Positions 19,343 to 28,142 of a stretch of 64,000 bases of DNA are shown here, piece by piece. The DNA comes from JAWVFM01 sp963841455 (lineage in GTDB: Bacteria; Actinomycetota; Thermoleophilia; Solirubrobacterales; 70-9). Below the pieces are notes generated by a model. It saw only the letters and a program-made list of their open reading frames with translations. It did no database searches and was not told the origin of the DNA. The stretch is taken from contig CAWJCU010000008.1 of the NCBI GenBank assembly GCA_963841455.1, positions 62,001 through 126,000 of the forward strand, written 5' to 3'. Every line of letters starts with the position of its first letter. Position 1 is the first letter of the stretch. The translations under genes and the position numbers were made by a program.

Positions 19343-19950
19343 GCCAAGAGCTCCTCGCGGGCCAACTCCTGGAGCGTCCGCTCAGCCTTCGCCGGCGACA
19401 TCCCGGCGTTGACGCGAAGCTCGTCGTAGGTGCCGAAACTGGTGAGGATCAGGAGCCTCGTCACGGCCCGGCTCTCCGAGATCCCACGGCGCAGCGCTCC
19501 CTTCCGCTTCAGGTAGCGGGTCAGACGCTCGATCTCGTCGCGGCGGTCGCGGCTCTGGCGCTCGACGAAGTCGGCGGCGGCCGAGTCGATCACGGCCAAG
19601 CCGTAGAGATGGCGGTGCACAGCCTCCTCCGAGGCCTGGAACCGAGCCACCTGGGCCATGAACTCGTCGAGGGCCTCCGCGGGGTCGTCGAGGTCGACGG
19701 CCTTGCGAACGGCCTGCAGCGCCGGGTTGTCCGCGAGCGTCTCGCAGATCGCATCGACCAGGCCGGCCCGTGAGCCGAAGTGCTGGTAGAGGGTGGCCCT
19801 CGACACGCCGGCGCGCTCGGCGACCTCCTCGACGGTCGCCTCGTGGAATGACCCCTCCGCGAGCAGCTCGCGGACCGCGTCCATGATGCGCGCACGGGTT
19901 CGGTCCTTGGTCGCCGACTCGCTCCGGCGATAGGCACGGCTCGTTGCCAT
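19276..19950 (-). CDS. TetR-family regulator
   Basis: 224 residues. The N-terminal helix-turn-helix is TVEEVAERAGVSRATLYQHF at residues about 40-60, after MDAVRELLAEGSFHEA. The C-terminal ligand domain is not specific to a named subfamily. It is divergent from the cupin gene with two copies of a TCTAGACAC motif between them, so it probably represses itself and the cupin-GNAT-small protein-hydratase run. The 3' end overlaps the encapsulin gene on the other strand, so transcription of this gene would be antisense to the shell mRNA end. Confidence 0.88.
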   Translation of the reverse strand: MATSRAYRRSESATKDRTRARIMDAVRELLAEGSFHEATVEEVAERAGVSRATLYQHFGSRAGLVDAICETLADNPALQAVRKAVDLDDPAEALDEFMAQVARFQASEEAVHRHLYGLAVIDSAAADFVERQSRDRRDEIERLTRYLKRKGALRRGISESRAVTRLLILTSFGTYDELRVNAGMSPAKAERTLQELAREELLAQGSRPRAASGAATRKLKLSSR

Positions 19951-19958
19951 ACACGGAG

Positions 19959-20019
19959 TCTAGACACCACGTCACCGAACGTGCTACGCTCGGCGCGAAA
20001 TCCAGACATCGTGTCTAGA
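19959..20019. promoter_or_regulatory. paired TetR operators between TetR and cupin genes
   Basis: TCTAGACACCACGTC (19959-19973) and, on the opposite strand, TCTAGACACGATGTC within AGACATCGTGTCTAGA (20004-20019) are two inverted copies of one motif. The second contains the perfect palindrome AGACA-TCG-TGTCT. One lies next to each divergent start. This is what a TetR operator pair looks like. Confidence 0.6.
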
Positions 20020-20046
20020 TCGGTAGTCCAAGTTAGGAGGTAGAAC

Positions 20047-20424
20047 ATGCCCAAGACATCCAAGGAGACCACCTCACGGGTCGAGGACATGGGTGTGATG
20101 GAGGGCCACTACGAGCAGATCGGCGGGTTCACGGTCGGCTTCGAGACGTTCCGCGAGGACGCCGACGCCACGCCGCTCTTCAAGGGGCTGCCCGACGACC
20201 GCTGTCAGAGCCCGCACTGGGGTTACGTCTTCAATGGCAGCGTCACCTTCAAGTACGCCGACCACGACGAGGTCTACGAGGCGGGCGATGCGTACTACGC
20301 GCCGCCGGGTCACATCCCTGTGGTAACCGCGGGAACCGAGGTCGTCGAGTTCAGCCCGAGCGAGGAGTACGGGCGGACGATGGAGGTCCTCGGCGAGAAC
20401 CTCGCCGCAATGCAGGCCGCCTGA
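20047..20424 (+). CDS. cupin-domain protein
   Basis: 125 residues forming a single small beta-barrel. The motif 1 region CQSPHWGYVFNGSVTFKYADHDEVYEAGDAYYAPPGHIP keeps the spaced Gly/His/Glu pattern, although the classical HxH pair is reduced to a single His. Motif 2 is GTEVVEFSPSEEYG. GGAGG precedes the ATG by about 6 nt. It is the first gene of the TetR-controlled run. Substrate and reaction cannot be told. Confidence 0.75.
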   Translation: MPKTSKETTSRVEDMGVMEGHYEQIGGFTVGFETFREDADATPLFKGLPDDRCQSPHWGYVFNGSVTFKYADHDEVYEAGDAYYAPPGHIPVVTAGTEVVEFSPSEEYGRTMEVLGENLAAMQAA

Positions 20425-20426
20425 GC

Positions 20427-21296
20427 ATGGCCGCTCCCCCTTACGTCGCCGCAATCGACGCCTCGCCAGTCGACGGGTCGACCGCCGCTCGATTCGAGGC
20501 GGCGGAGGCGGTCGCCTGGGCCGACTGCTACGCCGCGGCCCCGGCCGCATTCGCGGCCGGGGCCGGCCTTTCGACCCGCTGGTTGGGGAGGGCCCTGGTA
20601 CTTAGCTGGGCCGCCTCGGGCCGCCGGTACTTCAGCCGGGCGGTCGGCCTCGGCGTCGGCGAGCCGGTGAACCCGGCGACGATCGACGACATCCTGGAGC
20701 GTCACCGCCGAGCCGGGATCTCGATGTTCCTACTCCAGTCGATGTCCCACTGCCGGCCTGCGGAGTACGAGGGCTGGCTCAGCGAGCGCGGCCTCGAGCC
20801 ATTCGACGCCCAGGATCGGGTCGCTCGGGGAGGGCAACCGCTCGGCGACGGAGTGCCGCCCCCGAGCGACCGCCACCTCGCGGTCGAGCTGGTCGCGCGC
20901 GACACCGCTGAGGAGTGGTCCAGCTACCTCCAGGCCGTCTACGGCCTCGATACGGGGCCCTGGCTGCCCGAGCTGATCGGGCGCCCGGATTGGCACCAGT
21001 TCGTCGCTCGGGAGGACGGCCGGATCGTCGGCGCCCGCGGCATGTATGTAGGCCCGGACGGGATCGCCTGGATGGGCATGGACGCGCCCGTCCCCGGCCT
21101 CATGACAGACGACTACGAGCCGGACGCAGCCCTCTGCGAGGCGATGGTTGCCCACGGCCTCGAGCATGGTGCCGGGGCGTTCATCGCCGACATCGAGGCG
21201 CCGTCGGACGCCATGGACACACCGGCCTACGAGTACTTCGGGCGGCTCGGGTTCACCCGCCCCTACGTCCGCACCCACCACGCCCACGTCGACTGA
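20427..21296 (+). CDS. GNAT-type acetyltransferase-like protein, two-part
   Basis: 289 residues. Residues about 150-289 look like a GNAT fold: a DGRIVGARGMYVGPDG strand region, GLMTDDYEPDAALCEAMVAHGLEHGA as the acyl-CoA loop and helix, and YEYFGRLGFTRPYVRTHH as the C-terminal GNAT signature. The first half is a related but degenerate module without a clear CoA loop, as in tandem GNAT proteins. It starts two bases after the cupin stop, so it is in the same operon. Acceptor substrate unknown. Confidence 0.7.
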   Translation: MAAPPYVAAIDASPVDGSTAARFEAAEAVAWADCYAAAPAAFAAGAGLSTRWLGRALVLSWAASGRRYFSRAVGLGVGEPVNPATIDDILERHRRAGISMFLLQSMSHCRPAEYEGWLSERGLEPFDAQDRVARGGQPLGDGVPPPSDRHLAVELVARDTAEEWSSYLQAVYGLDTGPWLPELIGRPDWHQFVAREDGRIVGARGMYVGPDGIAWMGMDAPVPGLMTDDYEPDAALCEAMVAHGLEHGAGAFIADIEAPSDAMDTPAYEYFGRLGFTRPYVRTHHAHVD

Positions 21297-21306
21297 GGAG
21301 CGAGAG

Positions 21307-21591
21307 GTGCATTCATCGATCTGGAGATACGAGGGCAACCCCGAGAAGCTGCTGCGAAGCTACGACGCGATGTTGCGCGAGGTCCCGGCGACGAGCATGC
21401 GCCTGCACCTCTGCCTCCGCGCGCCGGACGGCATCGTCGTCGTCGACACCTGTCCGGACCGCGGTACATACGAGGCGTTCGCGGCGGGTCCGCTCCCGGC
21501 GATGCGAGCCCGGCACGGCCTGCCCGACCCGGAGCGGGTGGACGACTTCCCGGTCCACGCGGCCTTCAGCGACGGCCGATCCATCGTCTAA
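21307..21591 (+). CDS. small protein, possibly dimeric ferredoxin-like barrel (ABM-like)
   Basis: 94 residues, GTG start with GAGGAG 7 nt upstream. The pattern RYEGNPEKLLRSYDAMLRE, then LHLCLRAPDGIVVVDTCPDR and TYEAFAAGPLPAMRARHGL, is a beta-alpha-beta-beta-alpha layout like antibiotic-biosynthesis-monooxygenase/Dabb domains, but I see no diagnostic motif. It lies between the GNAT and hydratase genes with short gaps, hence part of the same run. Confidence 0.6.
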   Translation: MHSSIWRYEGNPEKLLRSYDAMLREVPATSMRLHLCLRAPDGIVVVDTCPDRGTYEAFAAGPLPAMRARHGLPDPERVDDFPVHAAFSDGRSIV

Positions 21592-21600
21592 AAAGGCACG

Positions 21601-22404
21601 GTGAGCTTCGAGACGATCCGCTACGAGCCCGACGGCCACGTCGTCGTCCTGACCCTCGATCGGCCGGAGCAGCGAAATGCCGTCAGCCGGCGGATGAACG
21701 CCGAGCTCCACGAGGCTTGGCAACGCTTTCGCGACGACGACGACGCGTTCGTCCTCGTCATGACGGGGGAGGGTGAGGCCTTCTGCGCCGGCTGGGACCT
21801 GGCGGACGCCGCGGCGACGACCCTCGACGACTGGGACGAGCACAGGACCCACGTCTACAACTCGCCGGGCGACTGCGGCTACACGCGACGGGTCGACGTC
21901 TTCAAGCCGGTGATCGCCGCGATCAACGGATGGGCCGTGGCGGCCGGCCTCGAGAACGCGCTGCTCGCCGACATCCGGATCGTCGCCGAGAACGCGGTCT
22001 TCGGCGCGCTCGAACGACGCTGGAACATCGTCGCCGGCGACGGCATGACCGTGCGCCTCCCCCTCACCGTCGGCTACGCGAAGGCCATGGAGATGATCAT
22101 CACCGGGCGTCCCGTCGGCGCGAACGAGGCGCTTCGCATCGGGCTCGCGAACGAGGTCGTGCCCGAAGGAAGGGCGCTGGAGCGCGCGCTCGAGCTGGCG
22201 CGAGAAGTCGCCGCCCTGCCACAGGGGGCGATCCGCTCCGACAAGGAGACCATGGTCCGCAACGTGGGCCGCACGTACGACGAGCAGCTGCGCACCGAGC
22301 TCGAGATGACGCTCTCCATGTTCCTGCGCCGCGACTCACACGCCATCGGCGCGTCCGCCTTCAAGGAGGGGCGGGCGCCCGAGTGGCCGCATCACGGCCT
22401 CTAG
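21601..22404 (+). CDS. enoyl-CoA hydratase/isomerase family protein
   Basis: Crotonase-fold enzyme acting on CoA thioesters, 267 residues. Visible are LTLDRPEQRNAVSRRMNAEL, the first oxyanion-hole segment TGEGEAFCAGWDL near residue 60, and the second at NGWAVAAGLENALLADIRI near residue 105. The usual Glu in the active-site ERRWNIVAGDG segment is at the expected place. GTG start 9 nt after the preceding stop. The substrate is not evident; CoA-linked catabolism or detoxification under the TetR regulator is plausible. Confidence 0.85.
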   Translation: MSFETIRYEPDGHVVVLTLDRPEQRNAVSRRMNAELHEAWQRFRDDDDAFVLVMTGEGEAFCAGWDLADAAATTLDDWDEHRTHVYNSPGDCGYTRRVDVFKPVIAAINGWAVAAGLENALLADIRIVAENAVFGALERRWNIVAGDGMTVRLPLTVGYAKAMEMIITGRPVGANEALRIGLANEVVPEGRALERALELAREVAALPQGAIRSDKETMVRNVGRTYDEQLRTELEMTLSMFLRRDSHAIGASAFKEGRAPEWPHHGL

Positions 22405-22478
22405 CGGCGACCGCCGACCGGCGCGCGGGCGTTCACAATTCCCTCAGGCTCGCCCGGCTAGCGTGCGCGGGCCCAATC

Positions 22479-23150
22479 ATGCGACTTCTCGTCGTCGAGG
22501 ATGAGCCGAAGATGGCGGCGGCGCTCGGGCGTGGGCTGCGGGGCGCCGGCTATGCCGTCGACCTGGCCTCCGACGGCGAGGAGGCGCTCTACAAGGCGGA
22601 TCTCCGTCGCTACGACGCGATCGTCCTCGACGTGATGCTTCCGGGCGCCGACGGCTTCGCGGTGTGCGACCGATTGCGCGAGCGCGGAGGTCGTGAGCCG
22701 GTGCTGATGCTCACGGCGCGCGACGGCGTCGACGACCGCATCCACGGCCTCGACATGGGCGCCGACGACTATCTAGTCAAGCCGTTCGCGTTCGACGAGC
22801 TTCTCGCCCGTCTCCGCGCTCTGCTCCGGCGCGGGGCGGGCGAGCGGCCGGCGAAGCTGGTCACCGGAGAGCTCGTCGTCGATCCGGCGAGCCATGTGGT
22901 GACGTTCGCGTCAACGCCCGTCGACCTCTCACCGCGCGAGTTCGCGCTCGTCGAGCTCCTCGCGCGGCGGGCGAACGAGGTTGTCTCCAGGGACGCCCTC
23001 CTCGAGGGCGTGTGGGACCGCTATGAGCCGGGCTCCACGAACATCGTCGACGTCTATGTGAGCCAGATCCGGAGGAAGCTCGAGCGGGCGGGCGCGCCGA
23101 CCATGATCCACACGGTTCGAGGAGTCGGCTTTCGCATCGGGGCGCAATGA
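22479..23150 (+). CDS. OmpR/PhoB-family response regulator
   Basis: 223 residues. The receiver domain has VVEDEPKMA (acidic pair), IVLDVMLPGADG with the phospho-accepting Asp near residue 51, MLTARD and DYLVKPFAFDEL. The C-terminal winged helix has LSPREFALVELLARR, VSRDALLEGVWD and VYVSQIRRKLE. Its stop overlaps the sensor kinase ATG (ATGA), so the two form a two-component operon. Stimulus unknown. Confidence 0.93.
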   Translation: MRLLVVEDEPKMAAALGRGLRGAGYAVDLASDGEEALYKADLRRYDAIVLDVMLPGADGFAVCDRLRERGGREPVLMLTARDGVDDRIHGLDMGADDYLVKPFAFDELLARLRALLRRGAGERPAKLVTGELVVDPASHVVTFASTPVDLSPREFALVELLARRANEVVSRDALLEGVWDRYEPGSTNIVDVYVSQIRRKLERAGAPTMIHTVRGVGFRIGAQ

Positions 23151-24526
23151 GACCGTCTTTCCGCGCGCGCCTAACGCTCTGGCATCTGCTCGTCCTTGCG
23201 GTGATCATCGCCGGGCTGGGCGTATTCGTGGCTGTGAGGCTTCGCGACGACCTCACACAGCGGGTGGACCGGAGCCTCGAGGCCGGCGCTCCGGTTCTCA
23301 AGACGGCGTTCGCAAACGAGGGGCCGGGCGAGTTCAAGCAGACGAGCGCGTCGGTTCTCGATTCCCTGCCGTACGAGCCGGCTGCCTCGCAGCTCCTCGA
23401 CCTGAGCGGGCGGGTCTACGTGTGGCGCACGCCGGAGGGCAGCCGCCCGCTGATCGGGGACAGCGATCTGCGCGCCGTACTGGGCGGGCAGAGCCTCGTC
23501 GCGACGCGGACGCTCGACGGCCAGTCGTTTCGGATCCTCGCCCGCGAGGTCAAGACCGATCGGGGTGACTACGTGCTCGTAGTCGCCCAGTCGATGCGAA
23601 GCGTCGACCACTCGGTGTCGAGCCTCGTCTCGCAGCTCCTCATCGGCGGGCTCGCAGCGCTCCTCGCCGCGGGCATCGCCGGCTGGTGGCTCACGCGCCG
23701 TGCCCTCCGCCCGGTTGCCGAGATGACGGCGGCGGCCGACAGGATCACGGTTGATCGCCTGAGCGAGCGGGTGGCCGAACCGGGCTCCGCCGGCGAGCTG
23801 GGGCGACTCGCCGCAACGCTCAACAACATGCTCGACCGGGTGGAGAGAGGCGTCGAGGACAAGCGCCGACTCGTCGCCGACGCCTCGCACGAGCTGCGGA
23901 CGCCGCTCGCCGTGATGCGGTTGGAGCTCGACGTCAGCCTGCGCGAGGACGAGCTCGACCCGGGCGCCCGCCCGGTCCTCGAGAGCGCGCGCGAGGAGGC
24001 CGACCGCATGACGCGGATCGTCGAGAATCTCCTCACCCTGGCCAGAGCCGACGACGGACGCCTCCAGGTGCTCGCGCGCGAGATCGACCTCCGCGACGTC
24101 GCCGCGGGAGCCGTCGAGCCCCTTCGCGGTACGGCCGACGCGCATGGTGCCCGCATCTCCACGTCTGGTGATGCCGTCGAGGCCCGCGGTGACCCGGAGC
24201 TCCTGCGCCAGGTGGTCTCCAATTTCGTCGACAACGCGATCAAGTACGGAGGCGATGGCGGGGCGGTCGAGGTCCGGGCCTGGAGCTCGAACGGGGAGGC
24301 CGGCGTCACGGTTGCCGACTTCGGACCTGGCATCCCGGCCGATTCCCGCGAGCATGTCTTCGACCGCTTCTACCGCGTCGACGCCGCTCGCGGGCGCGAG
24401 GGTGGCAGCGGCCTCGGCCTGGCGATCTGCGACGAGATCGTCCGCGCGCACGGCGGCCGCATCTGGGTTGATGCCAACGGCGCCTCCGGCAGCGCGTTTT
24501 CGTTCGCGGTCCCAGCCGCGGCCTGA
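23147..24526 (+). CDS. sensor histidine kinase with HAMP domain
   Basis: 459 residues. One N-terminal membrane helix (WHLLVLAVIIAGLGVFVAV), an extracytoplasmic sensor of about 130 residues, and a second helix (LLIGGLAALLAAGIAGWWL). HAMP follows at RRALRPVAEMTAAADRI. The H-box is ADASHELRTPLAVMR near residue 245, the N-box is VSNFVDNAIKYG, the G1 box is DFGPGIP, the F-box is VFDRFYR and the G2 box is GGSGLGLAI. Topology and motifs resemble the CutS/TcrY-like class of actinobacterial kinases. Signal not evident. Confidence 0.93.
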   Translation: MRPSFRARLTLWHLLVLAVIIAGLGVFVAVRLRDDLTQRVDRSLEAGAPVLKTAFANEGPGEFKQTSASVLDSLPYEPAASQLLDLSGRVYVWRTPEGSRPLIGDSDLRAVLGGQSLVATRTLDGQSFRILAREVKTDRGDYVLVVAQSMRSVDHSVSSLVSQLLIGGLAALLAAGIAGWWLTRRALRPVAEMTAAADRITVDRLSERVAEPGSAGELGRLAATLNNMLDRVERGVEDKRRLVADASHELRTPLAVMRLELDVSLREDELDPGARPVLESAREEADRMTRIVENLLTLARADDGRLQVLAREIDLRDVAAGAVEPLRGTADAHGARISTSGDAVEARGDPELLRQVVSNFVDNAIKYGGDGGAVEVRAWSSNGEAGVTVADFGPGIPADSREHVFDRFYRVDAARGREGGSGLGLAICDEIVRAHGGRIWVDANGASGSAFSFAVPAAA

Positions 24527-24622
24527 CGTTCAGAGTTTTCTGAGCCGAGTCCGAAGAATCGAGCGCGCCCACCGCGGATCCAAGGAGCAGATCCGCCTCG
24601 TGAGCTTCAGGCGCTGAGGCGC

Positions 24623-24991
24623 TCAGTCCTCGCGCGGCGCGTAGCGGTGGTGGAGCATGAGGTCGTTCCCATCGGGGTCCTTGAAGAAGGCCATATGGCA
24701 GACACCGGTGTCGAAGGTCTCTCCGAGGAACTCGACTCCCTCGGCCTCGAGCTCGGAGCGAGTCGCCTCGACATCGTCGACGTGCAGGGCGAGGTGCCCG
24801 TTGGTCTGGGGGACGAACTCCCGGCCGAGCCTCTCGGGCGCCCAGATCCCGAAGCACGTGTCGCCCACCCAGAACTCGTACTGGGCTTTGTCGTCGGGCC
24901 GCAGGCCGAGCGTCTCCACGTAGAAGGCGCGGCTGCGATCGGGGTCGCGCGACGGGACCGCGACGAAATCGAGCTTCTCGATCGCGCTCAT
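24623..24991 (-). CDS. VOC-family (glyoxalase/bleomycin resistance-like) protein
   Basis: 122 residues with two beta-alpha-beta-beta-beta modules: LDFVAVPSRDPDRSRAFYVETLGL and GHLALHVDDVEATRSELEAEGVEF. The C-terminus FKDPDGNDLMLHHRY carries the usual metal-ligand region. Its ATG overlaps the stop of the siroheme synthase-like gene upstream, so the two are co-transcribed. Substrate unknown. Confidence 0.82.
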   Translation of the reverse strand: MSAIEKLDFVAVPSRDPDRSRAFYVETLGLRPDDKAQYEFWVGDTCFGIWAPERLGREFVPQTNGHLALHVDDVEATRSELEAEGVEFLGETFDTGVCHMAFFKDPDGNDLMLHHRYAPRED

Positions 24992-25734
24992 GCCGGCTGC
25001 GCCGCCCCGTGCCGCCCCTTCGCGGCCTCCACGAGCGCCCGCACCTCGTCCTCGCGGCCGTCGCGAAGCAGCTCGACGGGGTCAGGATCGCCGTTCACGA
25101 TTCCCTCGAAGAACTCCTTGCGCTCCTGGTAGGTCGGGAGCGTGGCCTTCGCCCATCCGCGCGCCTCGTTCAGGATCACGGCCAAGCGCGCGTAGGGCTC
25201 GCCAAACGACTCGGCGATCTCGCGCTTCATGCGCTTGGCCAGGGCGGGGGAGGCCCCGGCGGTGGAGATCGCGATCGCGAGCGCCCCGGTGCGGACGATC
25301 GCCGGAAGGATGAAGTTGCAGAGCGGCGGCACGTCGACGACGTTCACCAGCATCGCCCGGCGCTCGGCGCCGTCGTAGACGGCGATGTTGACGTCAGTGT
25401 CCGAGGTCGCCGCGATCGCGAGGAAGCGGCCGTCGAGATCGGTGTCGCGGAATTCGCGCCGCTCCCAGACGATCGAGCCCTCGGCCGCGTAGGTCTCGAG
25501 CTCGCCGACGGCGTCAGGCGCAACCAGGGTCACGGCGCCGCCGCAGGCGAGGAGGCCCTCGACCTTTTCGAGCCCTACCGCGCCGCCGCCGACGACGAGG
25601 CAAGGCCGGCCGGAGAGGCGCAGGCACGCGATGTAGAGCGGCACGTCCATGAGGCCGGCGACGCAGGACTGGTCGCAGATCCCCTTGCGGAGCTGGCAGA
25701 CGCACTCCTTGCCGGCGTAGGCCTGAGCGGGCAT
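24988..25734 (-). CDS. precorrin-2 dehydrogenase/sirohydrochlorin ferrochelatase-like protein with Cys-rich N-terminus
   Basis: NAD-dependent siroheme synthase module (CysG N-half/Met8p family). After MDVPLYIACLRLSGRPC comes the Rossmann motif LVVGGGAVGLEKVEGLL, then LVAPDAVGEL, LAIAATSDTDVN and NVVDVPPLCNFILPAIVRTG, and the catalytic/dimer region STAGASPALAKRMKREI. The family usually starts at the MDVPLY Met. Here 28 extra in-frame residues with GC3-rich codons carry four cysteines (ECVCQLRKGICDQSC), like a metal or Fe-S site. I kept the longer start at 25734. Overlaps the VOC gene downstream. Confidence 0.82.
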   Translation of the reverse strand: MPAQAYAGKECVCQLRKGICDQSCVAGLMDVPLYIACLRLSGRPCLVVGGGAVGLEKVEGLLACGGAVTLVAPDAVGELETYAAEGSIVWERREFRDTDLDGRFLAIAATSDTDVNIAVYDGAERRAMLVNVVDVPPLCNFILPAIVRTGALAIAISTAGASPALAKRMKREIAESFGEPYARLAVILNEARGWAKATLPTYQERKEFFEGIVNGDPDPVELLRDGREDEVRALVEAAKGRHGAAQPA

Positions 25735-25797
25735 CGATCCGAAGGGTAGAGATACCTAGTCTTCGGCCCACGCGATCGAAAGGACGGCGACCGAGCC

Positions 25798-26202
25798 ATG
25801 ACCAGCCCCAACATCTTCCCGGCGATGCGATACCGCGACGCGAACGCCGCAATCGAGTGGTTGAAGGAGGCGTTCGGGTTCGAGGAGAAGGCCGTCCACC
25901 GAGGCGACGACGGGGCAGTCCATCACGCGGAGCTCCGGCTCGGCGCGGGGATCGTGATGCTCGGCGAGCACCGCGAGGGCGGCTTCTTCGGCGAGGCCGA
26001 ACCCGACCCTGCCGCGAACACGATGTCGATCTACGTCGTCGTCGAGGACCCCGACGCGCACCACGACCGAGCGAAGGCCGCCGGTGCGGAGATGTACCGC
26101 GAGCTCAGCGACCAGGAGTACGGTTCTCGCGACTACGCGGCTCGCGATCTCGAGGGGAACCTCTGGTCGTTCGGGACCTACGACCCGTATTCGTCCGGGT
26201 AG
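25798..26202 (+). CDS. VOC-family protein, YdcJ/PhnB-like
   Basis: 134 residues, starting NIFPAMRYRDANAAIEWLKEAFGF, the typical first strand-helix of PhnB-like VOC proteins. The second half is MSIYVVVEDPDAHHDRAKAAGAEM, ending YAARDLEGNLWSFGTY, a common signature of this subgroup. ATG start; AAAGGA lies upstream at some distance. Single gene between siroheme synthase and the P450. No enzymatic activity can be assigned. Confidence 0.82.
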   Translation: MTSPNIFPAMRYRDANAAIEWLKEAFGFEEKAVHRGDDGAVHHAELRLGAGIVMLGEHREGGFFGEAEPDPAANTMSIYVVVEDPDAHHDRAKAAGAEMYRELSDQEYGSRDYAARDLEGNLWSFGTYDPYSSG

Positions 26203-26228
26203 GACTGGCCACCTGGCCAGCCGCGTCA

Positions 26229-26234
26229 TATCCT
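26229..26234 (+). promoter_or_regulatory. -10 element of the P450 gene
   Basis: TATCCT with an 8-nt gap to the ATG at 26243 and no Shine-Dalgarno between. Fits a leaderless or near-leaderless transcript. Confidence 0.4.
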
Positions 26235-26242
26235 TGCCGGCG

Positions 26243-27647
26243 ATGACGCTCGCCTCGCCCCCGGAGCTCACCAGCAACCCGCTGAAGCGGATCCGCGGCG
26301 ACCTTCAGGCCGAGCTCGCCGGCGACAAGTCGAACCTGCCGCCCGGGCCGCGGCACCCGAGCCTCGCGCGGACGGAGCTGATGCGGCGCGACCCGCTCGC
26401 CGTGCTGCTCCCGGCCTATGAGGAGTTCGGGCCGATCTTCTCGATGCGGCTGTTCCATTCGCTGATCGTCTTCATGCTCGGGCCCGAGGCGAACCGCTTC
26501 ATCCTCGTCACCGACCGCGAGAGGTTCCGCTGGCGCGACGGGAGCCTCGGCGACCTGGTCCCGCTGATCGGCGATGGCCTCCTGACCACCGACGGCACCT
26601 ATCACGATCGCGCGCGGGAGATCATGGTGCCGGCCTTCCATCGCGAGCGTGTGGCGGCGGCGGCGACGGTGATGTTCGAGGAGGCCGAGCTGGGCCCTCG
26701 ACCCGCTTCGCCCCGGCGCGCGCATCGACCTCTACGACTGGACTCGCCACGTCGCGATGCGGGTCGCGATGCGAGCGCTCTTCGGGCTCGACCCCGACAG
26801 CGCCGGCGTCGACGTCGCCGCGACGTTCGAGCGGGGCCTCGCGTTCTACGAGCGCGAGTACTTCCTCCAGGTGCTTCGCGGGCCCGCAAGCCCGTTCGCG
26901 CGCCTGCGCCAGGTCCGGCGGGTGCTCGATGGCATCATCCTCGACGAGATCGCGCGCCGCCACGCGGGCGCCCTCGGCGAGGACATCCTGAGCGTCCTCA
27001 TCGAGGCAACCGACGCCGAGGGCCTGGGCCTGACCGACGAGCAGATCCGCGACCAGGTGCTGACCCTGCTGTTCGCCGGTCACGACACGACGACCTCCAC
27101 CGTCGCGTTCTTGTTCTATGAGCTCGCTCGGTCCCCGGAATGGGCGGAGCGCCTCTCGGCCGAGCGGGACCGCGTGGCCGCGGGGCGCGAGCCCACCGCG
27201 GCTGAGCTCTTCGGCGAGATGCCCGAGCTGGGAGCGGCCGTCGACGAGACGCTCCGTCTTTACCCACCGGCATGGATCGGGCCCCGGCGCGCCGAGGTCG
27301 ATTTCGAGTTCGGCGGCTACTCGGTGCCGGCGGGCTACCCCGTCAACTACTCCTCCTGGGCGAGCCACCACCTGGCCGATGTCTTCGACGACCCCCACGC
27401 CTTCCGCCCGGAGCGCTTCCTCGGCGACGCCCGCGCGCAGATCCCGAAGGGCGCCTACGTGCCATTCGGTGGCGGCCCGAGGATCTGCATCGGAATGCGA
27501 TTCGGCGAGCTCGAGGTGCGCGCGATCACGGCCGCGATCCTCAAACGGTTCCGCCTCGATCTCGAGCCCGGCTGGGAGCTCCGCGTGCGCCAGATGCCGA
27601 CCCTCTCACCCCGCGGAGGCCTGCCGATGCGCGTCCGCTCCGCCTGA
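26243..27647 (+). CDS. cytochrome P450, one frame break
   Basis: Heme monooxygenase. After one +1 correction at about 26693 the frame is 468 codons, a normal length. Visible in order: DRERFRWRDGSLGDLVPLIG near residue 95, the I-helix oxygen-binding motif FAGHDTTTST, the K-helix DETLRLYPPAW with ExxR, PERFL, and the heme-ligand loop FGGGPRICIGMRFGELE with the axial Cys. The layout (class CYP110/CYP138-like, single polypeptide, no reductase) needs separate redox partners, none of which are adjacent. Substrate unknown. Confidence 0.9.
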
Positions 27648-27664
27648 CTGTCATCCCGATCGGA

Positions 27665-27670
27665 TAAGGT
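27665..27670 (+). promoter_or_regulatory. -10 element of the coiled-coil membrane protein gene
   Basis: TAAGGT with an 8-nt gap to the ATG at 27679. No Shine-Dalgarno. Leaderless-type layout. Confidence 0.35.
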
Positions 27671-27678
27671 CGCGACCG

Positions 27679-28135
27679 ATGGAGGGACAGGGGCTGGATC
27701 GGGCCCGCGCTGGGCGGAATCGGTCTCATCATCGGCGTGGTCGCTCTCATCATCGCCCTGAACGCGAAGAACACGGGCAACGACGCTGCGACGAAGGCCC
27801 AGTTGGCGAAGTTGCAGAGCTCACTCGCGAGCGCGAAGACCACCGCCGCGGTCCAGGCGCACCGGATCGCAAAGAGCCAGGCCGCAGACGCCGCCAGCAG
27901 GGCGGCAAACGCGCGGGCTCAGGGCGAGGCGAGCAAGGCTCGCACCGAGGCAAACAAGAACGAGGCTCAGGCTTCGGTCGACGCCGCCGACATCAAGCGC
28001 ATCGACCGCGAGACGACCTCGCTGCAGCGCCAGATCAACGGCGTCTCGAACGAGCTCACGACCGTCAGCGACAAGCTCACCGGCCTGACGAACAAGGTGG
28101 CTCGGCTGGCCAAGGAGGTCAACCGGCACAAGTAG
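27679..28135 (+). CDS. membrane-anchored coiled-coil protein, one frame break
   Basis: The start MEGQG and the following segment WIGPALGGIGLIIGVVALII are in frames that differ by one extra C at 27694. Corrected length is 151 residues. A single hydrophobic helix near the N-terminus is followed by about 120 residues rich in Ala/Lys/Gln with heptad-like spacing (LQRQINGVSNELTTVSDKL). This suggests an inner-membrane-anchored coiled coil. No known family and no enzymatic motif. If the frame break were real, translation would have to start at GTG 27737. Confidence 0.6.
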
Positions 28136-28142
28136 CCGCCCC

